A DNA stretch of 64,000 nucleotides from Margaritifera margaritifera (Eukaryota > Mollusca > Bivalvia > Unionida > Margaritiferidae): the NCBI GenBank assembly GCA_029931535.1, contig JAQPZY010001344.1, positions 518,001 through 582,000 of the forward strand, in the 5' to 3' direction. Below are positions 23,361 to 38,500 of this stretch, in pieces; the stretch's first letter is position 1, and the number at the start of each line of letters is the position of its first letter. The notes below the pieces were generated by a model. The model was not told the DNA's origin and did no database searches. It saw only the letters and a list, made by a program, of their open reading frames with translations. Made by a program: the position numbers and the translations under genes.

Positions 23361-26322
23361 TTATTTGCAGAAGATATCTGCACACTGCATGACAAAGTAT
23401 GCTGCATACGGGACGAATAACTTGGAGTTTTCTTTGTCGATTACACCTGCTGGTAACCTTTTACCTAGAAAATATTGCAGTTGCGGCTCATCTTCTGCAT
23501 TAAATAACGTAACATGCAGGCTCAGTGGAAAGTTATCAGTCAGGAAATCCCAGAAAGAGTTTCTGAAATTCGACATATAAGGACATGCAACATAACAATG
23601 AAGTATCATGTCTGTATAAACATTTCCACATCGAATACACATATCGAGCTGTGCTTGAGGAACAGCAGCCCATAGCTTAGCTATATACGTAAAGACCTTA
23701 CTGTACTCTCAGGTTTTAGCCGACTGCCATACTGAGGCAGGTCGCAAGAATTCGCGTATCGAAGAGAATCTGTCTAAATCTTCTTCATTAGACATACGAA
23801 CTATCCAGAGGCTATTTTCAAAACCAGCAATTTTCGACCTTACAATTTCTTTCCAATTTTGTTTATCTGGAATTTCGGAATGTTGCAAGTAAACAGTTAG
23901 ATACTCAAGCAAGTCAAACTTCTTTAACGTATCATATAAATTTGAAATTAACCCGTAGCTTGAAATGCATCCACTCAAAATGAAGTGAAATAACGCAACG
24001 TTAAACATACGTTTAGTATGTACGGTATTAGGCATCAAACACAATCTGTGTAAAAACATCAATTTGCTTCTGTCAATTTCGAACTGCTCTGATGTCCATC
24101 CATTCAATCCCAGAGCGACGTCAGCTTTGAGGTAATCCTGTGTCCCAAGTGTGTTGCAGAATCAGTAACCGGCAAACATGACGGCCCAAGATACCATTTC
24201 ATCTTAACATAATTCTTGCATTGTGGACCGAAAAAAATAATGTATGACTTTGTGACACTAAGCTCAAATCGCCACTTATTACTGTCGGCGTATGCTATAT
24301 CGATCAGCTTTTGTAGATTGCTAGGATAAAAAGCCAAAAGTGAAATGTCATCAGCTAGGGTTGGATTTCCCACAGCTAAGGATCCAATCTTTGTTCCAAA
24401 TCCACTATTCTCTAACTGGAGCAGCAAGTCATTTATAAATATTGTGTACATCAAGGTTGACAAAACACCCCCTTGTCTCACTCCTTGGCCAATTGAGAAC
24501 CAGTCCGAAAATTTCCCATTGACAAGGACTTTGCTCTGTAAATTAATATACATGTTAAAAAATATCAAAAGGGATTTACCAGTAATTCCCAACATTAATA
24601 ATTTTAAAGGTAACCCTTTGTGCCACACGATATCAAATGCCTTTTTTGTATCAAGAAAAGCAGCATAAACATGTTAGCCCATATTTACGTTGTATTGTAA
24701 TGATTGCAACAGCAAAAAACTCGCTGTTGTGCAGCCTAAACCATTTTGGTAACTATGTTGTTGTGAACTGGGTATATTAGAATTAATATCTTTGAGCCAA
24801 GTTACCAACGTGCATGAATAATTGTCTCAAAAGTTTTGTAGATAACAGACAGTAAAGTATAGTGAAATTTGGCTTGTGAATGTCCTCATAGTATCTGGTA
24901 AAACCATTTGCAATGGAAGCATCATCACGGACACAAACTCCATCGATTGATAGTTCCTGACAAAAATTTATATTGTTCCCTCTCTTAACATTGACGACTT
25001 TCCAAAAGTGCCTTACATAGCATTCATGTGCTTTTTCAATTTCTTCATATACCTCCCCCATATATTTTTCCATATCTAGTTTATGAAGGTTTCTAAACTC
25101 TCTCTTCTTAGCTTTATATTCTCTGTAAGAATTATATTTACTACCCCTCGGTCTTCCCTCATTTATCCAAATATACCTAGCTTGTCTTTTGAAGTTTATG
25201 TGCTTCTTTGAGTTCATTTGACCAGTATGGTTTGGCATGATAATTAAATTTGGAATTGGGAAGCGGGATGTCGCTTGACTGCTGTATTGCGTTAATAATG
25301 CACCCATAAAATCTATCAACATTGTCCGAAATATTATCTATATCAAAAGTTTTCAGGCGATGCTCCAGTTCAGTTTGATCATATTTCAAGGTATCGGCGT
25401 CTAATTTACTCCAAGCTATGTTATTTCTCTTCATAGACTGTCTGAACTCTCTCCCACAGGTAACTGTACGAAGGGAAGTAAGTACAGGCAGGTGGTCAGA
25501 TATCACGTGCTCTTGCAATGTGCACACTCCGTATGCTACCTATGCATTGATCCGAAAGTACAAACTGATCAATCGTCGTTCTTGCTGGGGTGAATGTATA
25601 ATGGTAACCAGTGGATATTATTAAATGTCCAGCACTCAGTAGATTATTATATCTTAAGAACTCGTGAAATACCATATCTTTGTAATCTCTGAAAGTTTCT
25701 GGTTCAGCTACTGCATTGAAATCCCCAGTAAAATACACGTTACCCAGCTGTGAGTACTAATCATACAGATTTTGAATCAACTCAATTTGCGCCCTGTAAA
25801 AATATATGCCATAAAATAGGGTCGGCATATATACACAAAAATATATACATTTTGCATATCTGGAAATTTGAATTCTATGCCAACAATTCTGTCACTATTA
25901 ACGTCATCTATGAAGTTAGCATATCTCATGAGAGAGGTTTTGCAGAAGAGTGCAACACCTTCTTTACCACATTTTATTAACGTGCTATTAGAGGAAATAT
26001 CCTCTGCCATAGCAATGCATTTATAATCATAACGAATAGAATCGCAAAATGGAAGTATGTGCTGTAATAGTTTATGTTCAGTTATGCAAGCTACATCAAC
26101 ATTATATTTATCCAGCATTGCACTAAGGCTAAGGGCAGAGGACATAATTCCTCTAACATTCCAGCTCAGTATATTAAGATTCATATTAACTTGCAATATA
26201 GGCATCTTAATACTTATGCAGTGTGAAAGCATGACTAAAATGACAAAAGTGACAAAACACATTAACTTACGACAGTACATAATGGCAGATTTATGAACAA
26301 TTGACCATGTCGCCCTAGTCAT
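23361..26322 (-). pseudogene. LINE ORF2 relic: APE endonuclease, reverse transcriptase, zinc tail
   Basis: Domains in order on the minus strand. The APE-type endonuclease shows LNILSWNVRGI (about 26160-26190), ACITEHK, TGDFNA (about 25715-25735) and SDHLPV (about 25480-25500). The reverse transcriptase shows NGLGCTTASFLLLQSL, FLDTKKAFDIVWHKGL (about 24610-24660), IGQGVRQGGVLS (about 24465-24500) and LADDISLLA (about 24325-24350), where the usual aromatic residue of the [YF]ADD box is Leu. The C-terminal tail has CIRCG...H...C (about 23590-23640), a zinc-binding arrangement. Frames change at least four times and the region before motif A (near 24790-24900) looks shortened, so the element is immobile. 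Confidence 0.88.
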
Positions 26323-28350
26323 GGAATATCGCCTCCTGAACCTTCATTTGCCTCCTGATTGCGATTGTTAAACCTATCTCGCCAGGATTGATTCCCATAC
26401 CACCTGCTTACATAAACACATTTTGGCCATGTTACATCATTTTCAACAGTGTGGCATTGTGAGTTATAAACAGTCAGCTTGGCCGCTAGACAATTACGTA
26501 TACTGTGGATAAACTTTGTGGATAACGGCTCTATATCGTATTCTTTCAAGAATTTATTGAGGCCCTCAGCAGTAGATTTGACGCCAATACCGCCCACATA
26601 AAAACGCCTTGTTCTACGTCTGACCACACCTTTAAATACAACATTCTCATCATTATCATCAACATCTCAACAATAAAATCTGAGCCGCTTTCTAAACTGA
26701 GTTTATCAAACGATCTAGGTCTTTCTACCTGACCATCAATGACGGTAGGTATCTTGCTAGGAGGGGTTTTCAAATCAATACCTTTCACATTACTGTTGCT
26801 AGCCATCGGACGCATACCATGCTCTATCCTGGTCAATGTACCATGTTCAGAAAGCTGTTCGGTGTGGGCTTATTTTGATTCCGAATGGGTGTGCGGGTGG
26901 CATTTATCACATTAGGATGAACATTGGCATTGGGAATCTGTGTGATATTTCCAGCGAAGGGGGCGATATGTCTTATATCGACAGTATGTGAAATTTTGTC
27001 AGAGCGTTTTGAAGCCAGAGTTTGCAGAACATTGACCCCACTCTTTTCCAAAGCTGGTTGGGTCGTTACACCGGTTTGCGACTCCGCTGCCGTTATAACT
27101 GAGGAAGAGCCGTTAGCCTCAACCGACACGGGAGATACACAGTTGGAAACAGAAGTTCTGTTCTGCGATGCACTTGATGGGAAGCGGTGTGTATCACAAC
27201 CAGTGGTGTTAGACTCAAACGAAACGGGAGATAAACAGTTAGACACAGAAATCTTGTTCTGACCTGCAATTGACGGAGATCGTTGATCATCACAACCATT
27301 GGCACTACATGATAGGTTACTTACACCTGGGCTAAGCGTGCGAACGACATCCGAATAAGACATGGATATACTCAAAGACTTCAGCTCGACACGAAGTTTC
27401 TCGATGATGGTGTGTAGTGTTTCATTTTCTTTCATCAACAAGCTTTAAGTAGTTTTCACTGACTTAATCTCATTACGGAGTAGTTCAATTGTTTGAGATT
27501 GTGCCTATACCTTATTGTTTAAATCAGCACGGAATGTATTAAGGTCATTCATTGTCACCAATGTGATTTGGATTGCCTTCAGAGATATAATCTCCTCTCT
27601 GAGCGAAACAACAGTTTGTTGTAGATGACCGCAATCACTCTTGATGTCAGCTAGCGAGAGTCGTGCTGTATTAGTCATTTGTTCTGTTTGCCGTTAGCCA
27701 TGTTGATCATCTGGTTCACACTGTTCACTTTGTACACTAGGGTTTGATTTCTTCTTGCTAAAAATAGACTCGATCTCGCAAGGATCCCCGTTCATAAACA
27801 TAGCTAAAGAATGGCAATCCCTTGCATATTTTATTAAACTGCTTACACTATTTCTGTTCTTTCTAACCCCTAAATATCCCTATGGAAAGCCAGGAAAACC
27901 TAGATAAGACTGACCTATACCAGGTTACAATATCTTCACTATCATGTGCAACCTCTAGCAAAATGTCTCAATATACATGTCTCTGGGTAGATTATCTAAT
28001 TCCTGATCCAGTCTTCTAATATAGTCCTGATTGGGAACCTGAGATATGTCATCTCAATATGTTGGGCTGTTACAGCGGTAACATGAATCTTGGGCATCTC
28101 TGTCAAAACATGTGTGATAGACATTCTGCGTACTCATGTACTGAGATTGTGAACATAGATTTGCATCGTCAGGATCCTCACTCACCAAATCTGTTTCATA
28201 AAATGCATTTACACTACAATCACCATGTACAATACGATCACAATTTACGGTTTCCAATTCAGTATACCTTTTCCCAGAGCTAGCCTCAAAGACTGAATTA
28301 TCCATGATTAGCAACGGAGCATTGTAATGTCCATCTGAACAGTCCGTCAT
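26319..28350 (-). pseudogene. LINE ORF1 relic: coiled coil and RRM-like region
   Basis: An open-looking frame can be followed from ATG at 28350 through several in-frame stops to 27441 and on to 26833, then through two frameshifts to 26319. The N-terminal part is acidic. Around 27420-27680 the frame has heptad-like segments (LQQTVVSLREEIISLKA; ENETLHTIIEKLRVELKSL) that predict a coiled coil. A Ser/Thr-rich middle follows. The last part, beginning RRFYVGGIGVKSTAEGLNKF (about 26600), resembles the RNA-recognition fold found in LINE ORF1 proteins. In-frame stops near 28056, 27696, 27515 and 27446 show it is dead. ORF1 proteins normally coat the element RNA. Confidence 0.7.
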
Positions 28351-28364
28351 GTTTTTTCCCCTAT

Positions 28365-28535
28365 GCTAGCGTGCAGGACTCCCGACCGCAAAGGTGCGGG
28401 GTCGAATCCTAGTATGAATTAACCAGGGTTGACTACAGTGTTGTGTCTTTGAGCAAGTAATTTTTCTCAAACATAAATAACCTACGTTTGTTGCTGTGCC
28501 ATAAAACACCTAAGCAAAGCAAACCAAACTTCTGT
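28365..28535 (+). mobile_element. tRNA-derived SINE-like sequence
   Basis: Contains tagcgtgcaggactc (A-box-like) and ggggtcgaatcctag, one mismatch from the RNA polymerase III B box GGTTCGANNCC, at typical spacing. It is followed by tgtgtctttgagcaagtaat, a phrase common in tRNA-derived SINE bodies, and an A-rich end. It sits between the LINE and the polymerase relic. Confidence 0.6.
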
Positions 28536-30545
28536 TACTATGATAAATCATTTTCATTTGGAATAATTTTTCTGGAGCTAATGGGTAGTCCTTTAAATGG
28601 TCGTACAGGTGTAATGGTATCTCCAGATTCACTTCTAAAATGTAACCAATTCATAATCACCTGATATTTTGAGTATATTTTCTTCCATCCATCTAATTTG
28701 TTTATCAGTTGCCCATCTAAAGTTTTTCCAGCATGTATTGGCTCATGGACCACCATTGAGATTGTTATGATTTAGGTACATAATAAATGACCTTGACCAT
28801 GACCTTTTGTACTCACCATCACTTTTTATCTTACAATCTTTGTCCACGTATTATTCATGAATTGCTTCTATGTGGTATTATGCTAAATCCATCGTCTATT
28901 CCACTTATCAATCATCAGGAGCATATAATTTGTAAACCGTTCTAATTCAACACCTGATATCTTTAATGATGCGGTATGTGCTAATCCAGGAGCATTGAAA
29001 TAATGAAATGAATCTAGGTTATATTTTTTTCATACAAATATAATTAAACTCTTAAACAAATGTTATATGTCATCAGTGTAACTTTTTCACATAATTGCCA
29101 TGTACATCTCTAACTGTTTCAAGGTTGAAATGTTCCATGACATCCTGAACATACTGGTAATCAGCATTTGATACGTTTGAATCATTAAGTGATGAGTTAA
29201 ACTTTTAAATTCATGGCATAGCTGTTTCATTAAATTGTTGAAAGGTATCCATGAATTCATATGGGTAGATGTCTTTCCTCAAATGTACATTTTTCATTAT
29301 TTAAATTTGTTTGCCATATGTCCTTTCGACTGTCCAAAGAATAAAAGCTATATACATACCTAATTATTTTTTTAACTGTTATTTTGTGTCTTTTCTTTTC
29401 CTTTTTTCATGAACCTATCAACTATTTAATCCTTACTGAATTATATATATGACTGGTCCTGGCTTGGTACGAGTTTTACCTCTTTATCTGGATAATTTTG
29501 CACCAGTGTTTTCATGAATAAGTGACTCTCATAAGCATACAAGTTATGACTAAGTAATGGTATCTATTTTGGATATTAAAAATTCAAATGCACCCGTTAT
29601 GTACTGATCTCTATACTTGCCTGTAAAGTGTTTATTATTTCTAATTTTATCTTAATTAATTTTCTTTCACAGATATAGCATATATTTATGGAATTAAAAT
29701 CTATTTCATATTCTAGTTTGACTACCATTGGTTTTGACTTGTATAATCTTAATTCCTTAAACACTACTTTTGAAATTTTTCCTAAAGCGTCGTAAAATAC
29801 TTCGATACAGTATGTTGCCAGGTAAAATATTGGTTTATACTCCTTGTGGATTGATCAGAGGTAAATACTAAACGCTGATGGAACATGTTTGGTTGTTTTG
29901 TGCCCAGGATAAAATATTAAGTGGTGTGTCAAGTTCGCTTTTCACAGGTACAAGTGATAATTTCAAAATCACAATAAATGAGATTCAGAACTTTTAATTG
30001 GTGCTGATAGCTTCGTAATTTTACAACAGAACCCTGTTCAGGCATTATATCTATTAAAATATCGACGTAGTAGTCTTTTTTGTTCAGATAATTTTTATGG
30101 TGAATTGAAAACTTTCAAGCATTTTGTAGTTATGTTTCCGTCCGTCGTGTCTGTTTATGTGTATGATACTTGAGCAGTCTATTATTCCAGCATATTGATG
30201 CCTTCCTCTTTGTAGTCATTATGACGACCACATTAAAATATTCTTAACATATTATTATTATTATTATTTTGTATTACATTCGCTGTTACTTTCATCTTCT
30301 TTTCATTCTTTAATACATGCATTACTATCTGTCATATTTCATGTGTTATGTTCTTATGATACTACTAAGAAAAGCATTTTGAATACTGCTTATATATTGA
30401 GATATTATTTATTTTTGTCTTCTCCCAAAAGAGTTTGTATTTAAACACACGCATGTGTTTAAACAAACATTGATAGGCCATACATTAACGTGTTGTATAC
30501 TTCCATTGTACCATACTCTATGCATGGAGCCATGTAGGTATGAAT

Positions 30546-30661
<116 letters not shown>

Positions 30662-30847
30662 GTAGGTAGGTATATGTATATATAATGTGTAAGTGAATAT
30701 ATCCATGTATGAATGAATATATTGTGGATGCGTGTTTCTATATGTTGGTATATATCCGTTGTATCTTTTGATTGCTTGTACGTGCAATAAATTTGTTTTA
30801 CTGCGTGTATTGAGCATGCCACCACCAAGTTCTGTAACATATTTAAT

Positions 30848-30848
<1 letters not shown>

Positions 30849-30934
<86 letters not shown>
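30849..30934. repeat. (TG)n/(TA)n microsatellite
   Basis: A short TG tract leads into a long TA tract, again within polymerase relic 1. Confidence 0.97.
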
Positions 30935-30938
<4 letters not shown>

Positions 30939-31774
30939 ATGGTCAATCGGCTAATTGCAAATAAAGATCATGTCATGTCAGGTCATTTCTTTCTCTCTCA
31001 ATTACTCTGATCGGTTTGATGTAAGATGGTTAAACTATTTTATAAATATTTATGGATATATCAAATTCGTGTTTCAAATTTTCCAGTGTTCTATATTTTT
31101 TTATCGGACATCTGCCAAACCAAAGAATGCATCTATCCAACTTGTATTTTGATGCTTTATTTGCATGAACACGGATGCAGCACCATAAATGAAACATCTC
31201 AGATCTTTATTTTTCACATTAATACAAGCTTTAACCATTCAAGTAAATCTATGTATAAACTTCCTCTTAACGGCTGATACCTGTTTATTTGTAATGTTAA
31301 ATATTCAATCTTCTAAAATATCTGTCTTGTATTTTCACTTATTTCCTGTCCAAAATTTGTGTAAAGTATTTCAAAGAGAGTTTCTATCGCAGTTTGAATA
31401 TGATATGTATTGACTATATTTAAATACGGTTCCATATCATGCAAATCTTCATTGTTACCACCGTAAAATCTGTACTCATTTTTTTAAATGAGTCGTTAAG
31501 TCTTTTATTGATAATTATGATTATACGTAATAACTTGTTTCATACGTATTAATTTGTTTAAAGTTATAATTCGTATTAAATGGGATTTTTTTTGTTTCTT
31601 TTGGTGCTGACATATCAAATAATGAAGTATTTATTTTTATTTATTTCACTAAAATATACGTCATCCTTTATTGTCATATATATACGTTATCATTTTATGA
31701 GCAGAAATGATAACCATGACAGCCCAATGAATCCGTAAATTCGTCATGGTCGAGCTCTTTATCTAAAAGAAATG

Positions 31775-31858
31775 TGCTTCACCTCTCCCGAATTTCGAAC
31801 CACAGACCGTTTGATCGTTATTTCTATACTTTAGGCCTAACGCTACGCGGCCATGTTT
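31775..31858 (-). mobile_element. tRNA-like SINE head or tRNA pseudogene
   Basis: On the minus strand ggccgcgtagcgttaggcc (A-box-like) is followed about 40 bases later by gtggttcgaaattcggg, a B box. Stems are not well formed, so this is not a functional tRNA. Confidence 0.5.
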
Positions 31859-31936
31859 GCTAACACATGTAAGCGTTCTAATATTTGTTTACCTCTAAAT
31901 TCATAGCACAAATCATTGTATTACCTGTACCCTACC

Positions 31937-32140
31937 CAGGGCCGGATTAAGACCTTTAGAGGCCCTAAGCTCTGAAAAGATTATGGTGCCCCCCTCCATA
32001 TGTGATTAAAAAGAGACCCGTAATTTCTCTTCTTTTTGTTTTCTTGTTTTTTGTTTGTTTGTTTGTTTTTTTGGTGCCCCTGCTTTGCTGGAGCCCGAAG
32101 CATGTGCTTAGTCTGCCTACTGGGTAATAAGCCTCACTGG
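31937..32140 (+). mobile_element. Degenerate hAT-like MITE
   Basis: Left end CAGGGCCGGATTAAG is a common hAT-type terminal repeat. The right end gggtaataagcctcactgg is a decayed inverse of it. Internal ggtgcccccc and ggtgcccctg phrases also form an inverted pair. I see no target duplication. Confidence 0.45.
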
Positions 32141-32574
32141 TCTGATATACAATTCTTTGATTTGTAATATTCTCATATCCCTGTACGAGATCGTGCTACA
32201 CAAAACTATGACTGGTTCAGAATGCTCAAAATATATAAACGGCAGACTCATAATCAAAGTGAAGTATGGTTCTAGGTACATAGTGTATGACCTTGACCTT
32301 GCTGTGTCATATTCTCCATCATTTCTTGTTTGATGTTCACCGTTACGTAAGTAATCTTTGTCGGCTTTGCCGTCTTCGCTTTCACGTTAGTAGACACCGC
32401 CGTCGAGATAGTTTGATTTGTTTTGGCATATCTATTAAGTATGATACCTATTCCTCCCCATAGTCCAGATTCAATCATCTGTTAGCAATTATGATTCTAC
32501 CTTCGTTTTTTTTAAAACACCTGTATCGTGAGATAGTACAGATGCACTCAAATAAAGTGCTGTATCTGCTTTGT

Positions 32575-35500
32575 ATTAATTCATAAACTTAGACATTGTA
32601 GTAATTCATACACTTAGACTTTGTAGTAATTCATACACTTAGACTGCTTTGTAGTAATTCATAAACTTAGACATTGTAGTAATTCATAAACTTAGACATT
32701 GTAGTAATTCATAAACTTAGACTTTGTAGTAATTCATACACTTAGACTGCTTTGTAGTAATTCATACACTTAGACTGCTTTGTAGTAATTCATACACTTA
32801 GACTGGTTTGTAGTAATTCATACACTTAGACTGCATTGTAGCAATTCATACACTTAGACTGCATTGTAGTAATTCATACACTTAGACTGCATTGTAGTGA
32901 TTCATACACTTAGACTGCTTTGTAGTAATTCATACACTTAGACCGCTTTGTAGTAATTCATACACTTAGACTGCTTTGTAGTAATTCATACACTTAGACT
33001 GCATTGTAGTAATTCATACACTTAGACTGCTTTGTAGTAATTCATACACTTAGACTGCATTGTAGTAATTCATACACTTAGACTGCTTTGTAGTAATTCA
33101 TACACTTAGACTGCATTGTAGTAATTCATACACTTAGACTGCATTGTAGTAATTCATACACTTAGACTTTGTAGTAATTCATACACTTAGACATTGTAGT
33201 AATTCATACACTTAGACTGCATTGTAGTAATTCATACACTTAGACTGCATTGTAGTAATTCATACACTTAGACTGCTTTGTAGTAATTCATACACTTAGA
33301 CTGCTTTGTAGTAATGCATACACTTAGACTGCATTGTAGTAATACATACACTTAGACTGCTTTGAAGTAATTCATTCACTTAGACTGCTTTGTAGTAATT
33401 CATACACTTAGACATTGTAGTAATTCATACACTTAGACTGCATTGTAGTAATTCATACACTTCGACTGCTTTGTAGTAATTCATACACTTAGACTGCATT
33501 GTAGTAATTCATACACTTAGAATGCTTTGTAGTAATTCATACACTTAGACTGCATTGTAGTAATTCATACACTTAGATTGCATTGTAGTAATTCATTAGA
33601 CTGCATTGTAGTAATTCATACACTTAGACTGCCTTGTAGTAATTCATTAGACTGCATTGTAGTAATTCATACACTTAGACTGCTTTGTAGTAATTCATAC
33701 ACTTAGACTGCTTTGTAGTAATTCATACACTTAGACTGCATTGTAGTAATTCATACACTTAGACTGCTTTGTAGTAATTCATACACTTAGACTGCATTGT
33801 AGTAATTCATACACTTAGACTGCATTGTAGTAATTCATACACTTAGACTGCTTTGTAGTAATTCATACACTTAGACTGCATTGTAGTAATTCATACACTT
33901 AGACTGCATTGTAGTAATTCATACACTTAGACTGCTTTGTAGTAATTCATACACCTAGACTGCATTGTAGTAATTCATACACTTAGACTGCTTTGTAGTA
34001 ATTCATACACTTAGACTGCTTTGTAGTAATTCATACACTTAGACTGCTTTGTAGTAATTCATTAGACTGCATTGTAGTAATTCATACACTTAGACTGCTT
34101 TGTAGTAATTCATACACTTAGACTGCATTGTAGTAATTCATACACTTAGACTGCTTTGTAGTAATTCATACACTTAGACTGCTTTGTAGTAATTCAAACA
34201 CTTAGACTGCTATGTAGTAATTCATACACTTAGACTGCTTTGTAGTAATTCATACACTTAGACTGCATTGTAGTAATTCATACACTTAGACTGCTTTGTA
34301 GTAATTCATACACTTAGACTGGTTTGTAGTAATTCATACACATAGACTGCTTTGTAGTAATTCATACACTTAGACTGCATTGTAGTAATTCATACACTTA
34401 GACTGCATTGTAGTAATTCATACACTTAGACTGCTTTGTAGTAATTCATACACTTAAACTGCTTTGTAGTAATTCATACACTTAGACTGCTTTGTAGTCA
34501 TTCATACACTTAGACTTTGTAGTAATTCATACACTTAGACATTGTAGTAATTCATACACTTAGACTGCATTGTAGTAATTCATACACTTAGACTGCATTG
34601 TAGTAATTCATACACTTAGACTGCTTTGTAGTAATTCATACACTTAGACTGCTTTGTAGTAATGCATACACTTAGACTGCATTGTAGTAATACATACACT
34701 TAGACTGCTTTGAAGTAATTCATTCACTTAGACTGCTTTGTAGTAATTCATACACTTAGACATTGTAGTAATTCATACACTTAGACTGCATTGTAGTAAT
34801 TCATACACTTCGACTGCTTTGTAGTAATTCATACACTTAGACTGCATTGTAGTAATTCATACACTTAGAATGCTTTGTAGTAATTCATACACTTAGACTG
34901 CATTGTAGTAATTCATACACTTAGATTGCATTGTAGTAATTCATTAGACTGCATTGTAGTAATTCATACACTTAGACTGCTTTGTAGTAATTCATTAGAC
35001 TGCATTGTAGTAATTCATACACTTAGACTGCTTTGTAGTAATTCATACACTTAGACTGCTTTGTAGTAATTCATACACTTAGACTGCATTGTAGTAATTC
35101 ATACACTTAGACTGCTTTGTAGTAATTCATACACTTAGACTGCATTGTAGTAATTCATACACTTAGACTGCATTGTAGTAATTCATACACTTAGACTGCT
35201 TTGTAGTAATTAATACACTTAGACTGCATTGTAGTAATTCATACACTTAGACTGCATTGTAGTAATTCATACACTTAGACTGCTTTGTAGTAATTCATAC
35301 ACCTAGACTGCATTGTAGTAATTCATACACTTAGACTGCTTTGTAGTAATTCATACACTTAGACTGCTTTGTAGTAATTCATACACTTAGACTGCTTTGT
35401 AGTAATTCATTAGACTGCATTGTAGTAATTCATACACTTAGATTGCTTTGTAGTAATTCATACACTTAGACTGCATTGTAGTAATTCATACACTTAGACT

Positions 35501-38500
35501 GCTTTGTAGTAATTCATACACTTAGACTGCTTTATAGTAATTCAAACACTTAGACTGCTATGTAGTAATTCATACACTTAGACTGCTTTGTAGTAATTCA
35601 TACACTTAGACTGCATTGTAGTAATTCATACACTTAGACTGCTTTGTAGTAATTCATACACTTAGACTGGTTTGTAGTAATTCATACACTTAGACTGCTT
35701 TGTAGTAATTCATACACTTAGACTGCATTGTAGTAATTCATACACTTAGACTGCATTGTAGTAATTCATACACTTAGACTGCTTTGTAGTAATTCATACA
35801 CTTAAACTGCTTTGTAGTAATTCATACACTTAGACTGCTTTGTAGTCATTCATACACTTAGACTGCATTGTAGTAATTCATACACTTAGACTGCTTTGTA
35901 GTAATTCATTAGACTGCTTTGTTGTAATTCATTAGACTGCATTGTAGTAATTCATACACTTAGACTGCTTTGTAGTAATTCATACACTTAGACTGCTTTG
36001 TAGTAATTCATTAGACTGCTTTGTAGTAATTCATACACTTAGACTGCATTGTAGTAATTCATAGACTTAGACTGCATTGTAGTAATTCATACACTTAGAC
36101 TGCTTTGTAGTAATTCATACACTTAGACTGGTTTGTAGTAATTCATACACTTAGACTGCTTTGTAGTAATTCATACACTTAGACTGCTTTGTAGTAATTC
36201 ATACACTTAGACTTGCTTTGTAGTAATTCATACACTTAGACTGCTTTGTAGTAATTCATACACTTAGACTGCTTTGTAGTAATTCATACACTTAGACTGC
36301 TTTGTAGTAATTCATACACTTAGACTGCTTTGTAGTAATTCGTACACTTAGACTGCTTTGTAGTAATTCATACACTTAGACTGCTTTGTAGTAATTCATA
36401 CACTTAGACTGCATTGTAGTAATACATACACTTAGACTGCTTTGAAGTAATTCATTCACTTAGACTGCTTTGTAGTAATTCATACACTTAGACATTGTAG
36501 TAATTCATACACTTAGACTGCATTGTAGTAATTCATACACTTAGACTGCTTTGTAGTAATTCATACACTTAGACTGCATTGTAGTAATTCATACACTTAG
36601 ACTGCTTTGTAGTAATTCATACACTTAGACCGCATTGTAGTAATTCATACACTTAGACTGCATTGTAGTAATTCATTAGACTGCATTGTAGTAATTCATA
36701 CACTTAGACTGCTTTGTAGTAATTCATTAGACTGCATTGTAGTAATTCATACACTTAGACTGCTTTGTAGTAATTCATACACTTAGACTGCTTTGTAGTA
36801 ATTCATACACTTAGACTGCATTGTAGTAATTCATACACTTAGACTGCTTTGTAGTAATTCATACACTTTGACTGCATTGTAGTAATTCATACACTTAGAC
36901 TGCATTGTAGTAATTCATACACTTAGACTGCTTTGTAGTAATTCATACACTTAGACTGCATTGTAGTAATTCATACACTTAGACTGCATTGTAGTAATTC
37001 ATACACTTAGACTGCTTTGTAGTAATTCATACACCTAGACTGCATTGTAGTAATTCATACACTTAGACTGCTTTGTAGTAATTCATACACTTAGACTGCT
37101 TTGTAGTAATTCATACACTTAGACTGCTTTGTAGTAATTCATTAGACTGCATTGTAGTAATTCATACACTTAGACTGCTTTGTAGTAATTCATACACTTA
37201 GACTGCATTGTAGTAATTCATACACTTAGACTGCATTGTAGTAATTCATACACTTAGACTGCTTAGTAGTAATTCAAACACTTAGACTGCTATGTAGTAA
37301 TTCATACACTTAGACTGCTTTGTAGTAATTCATACACTTAGACTGCATTGTAGTAATTCATACACTTAGACTGCTTTGTAGTAATTCATACACTTAGACT
37401 GGTTTGTAGTAATTCATACACTTAGACTGCTTTGTAGTAATTCATACACTTAGACTGCATTGTAGTAATTCATACACTTAGACTGCATTGTAGTAATTCA
37501 TACACTTAGACTGCTTTGTAGTAATTCATACACTTAAACTGCTTTGTAGTAATTCATACACTTAGACTGCTTTGTAGTCATTCATACACTTAGACTGCAT
37601 TGTAGTAATTCGTACACTTAGACTGCTTTGTAGTAATTCATTAGACTGCTTTGTTGTAATTCATTAGACTGCATTGTAGTAATTCATACACTTAGACTGC
37701 TTTGTAGTAATTCATACACTTAGACTGCTTTGTAGTAATTCATTAGACTGCTTTGTAGTAATTCATACACTTAGACTGCATTGTAGTAATTCATAGACTT
37801 AGACTGCATTGTAGTAATTCATACACTTAGACTGCTTTGTAGTAATTCATACACTTAGACTGGTTTGTAGTAATTCATACACTTAGACTGCTTTGTAGTA
37901 ATTCATACACTTAGACTGCTTTGTAGTAATTCATACACTTAGACTGCTTTGTAGTAATTCATACACTTAGACTGCTTTGTAGTAATTCATACACTTAGAC
38001 TGCTTTGTAGTAATTCATACACTTAGACTGCTTTGTAGTAATTCATACACTTAGACTGCTTTGTAGTAATTCGTACACTTAGACTGCTTTGTAGTAATTC
38101 ATACACTTAGACTGCTTTGTAGTAATTCATACACTTAGACTGCATTGTAGTAATACATACACTTAGACTGCTTTGAAGTAATTCATTCACTTAGACTGCT
38201 TTGTAGTAATTCATACACTTAGACATTGTAGTAATTCATACACTTAGACTGCATTGTAGTAATTCATACACTTAGACTGCTTTGTAGTAATTCATACACT
38301 TAGACTGCATTGTAGTAATTCATACACTTAGACTGCTTTGTAGTAATTCATACACTTAGACTGCATTGTAGTAATTCATACACTTAGACTGCATTGTAGT
38401 AATTCATTAGACTGCATTGTAGTAATTCATACACTTAGACTGCTTTGTAGTAATTCATTAGACTGCATTGTAGTAATTCATACACTTAGACTGCTTTGTA

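Larger units (their letters stand above)
23361..28350 (-). mobile_element. Decayed full-length-like LINE with ORF1 and ORF2
   Basis: A non-LTR retrotransposon of about 5 kb on the minus strand, with a coiled-coil/RRM-type ORF1 followed by an endonuclease-reverse transcriptase ORF2. It has inserted into polymerase relic 1 and shares its strand. No poly-A tail or target duplication was identified with confidence; AT-rich sequence continues to about 23050 beyond ORF2. The clade is uncertain (CR1/L2/Jockey-type or a zinc-tailed I-like group). Confidence 0.85.

Noticed and set aside
26057..26296. Plus-strand frames across the LINE (also 24345-24668 and 26924-27262)
   Set aside because: Antisense shadows of the minus-strand ORF1 and ORF2.
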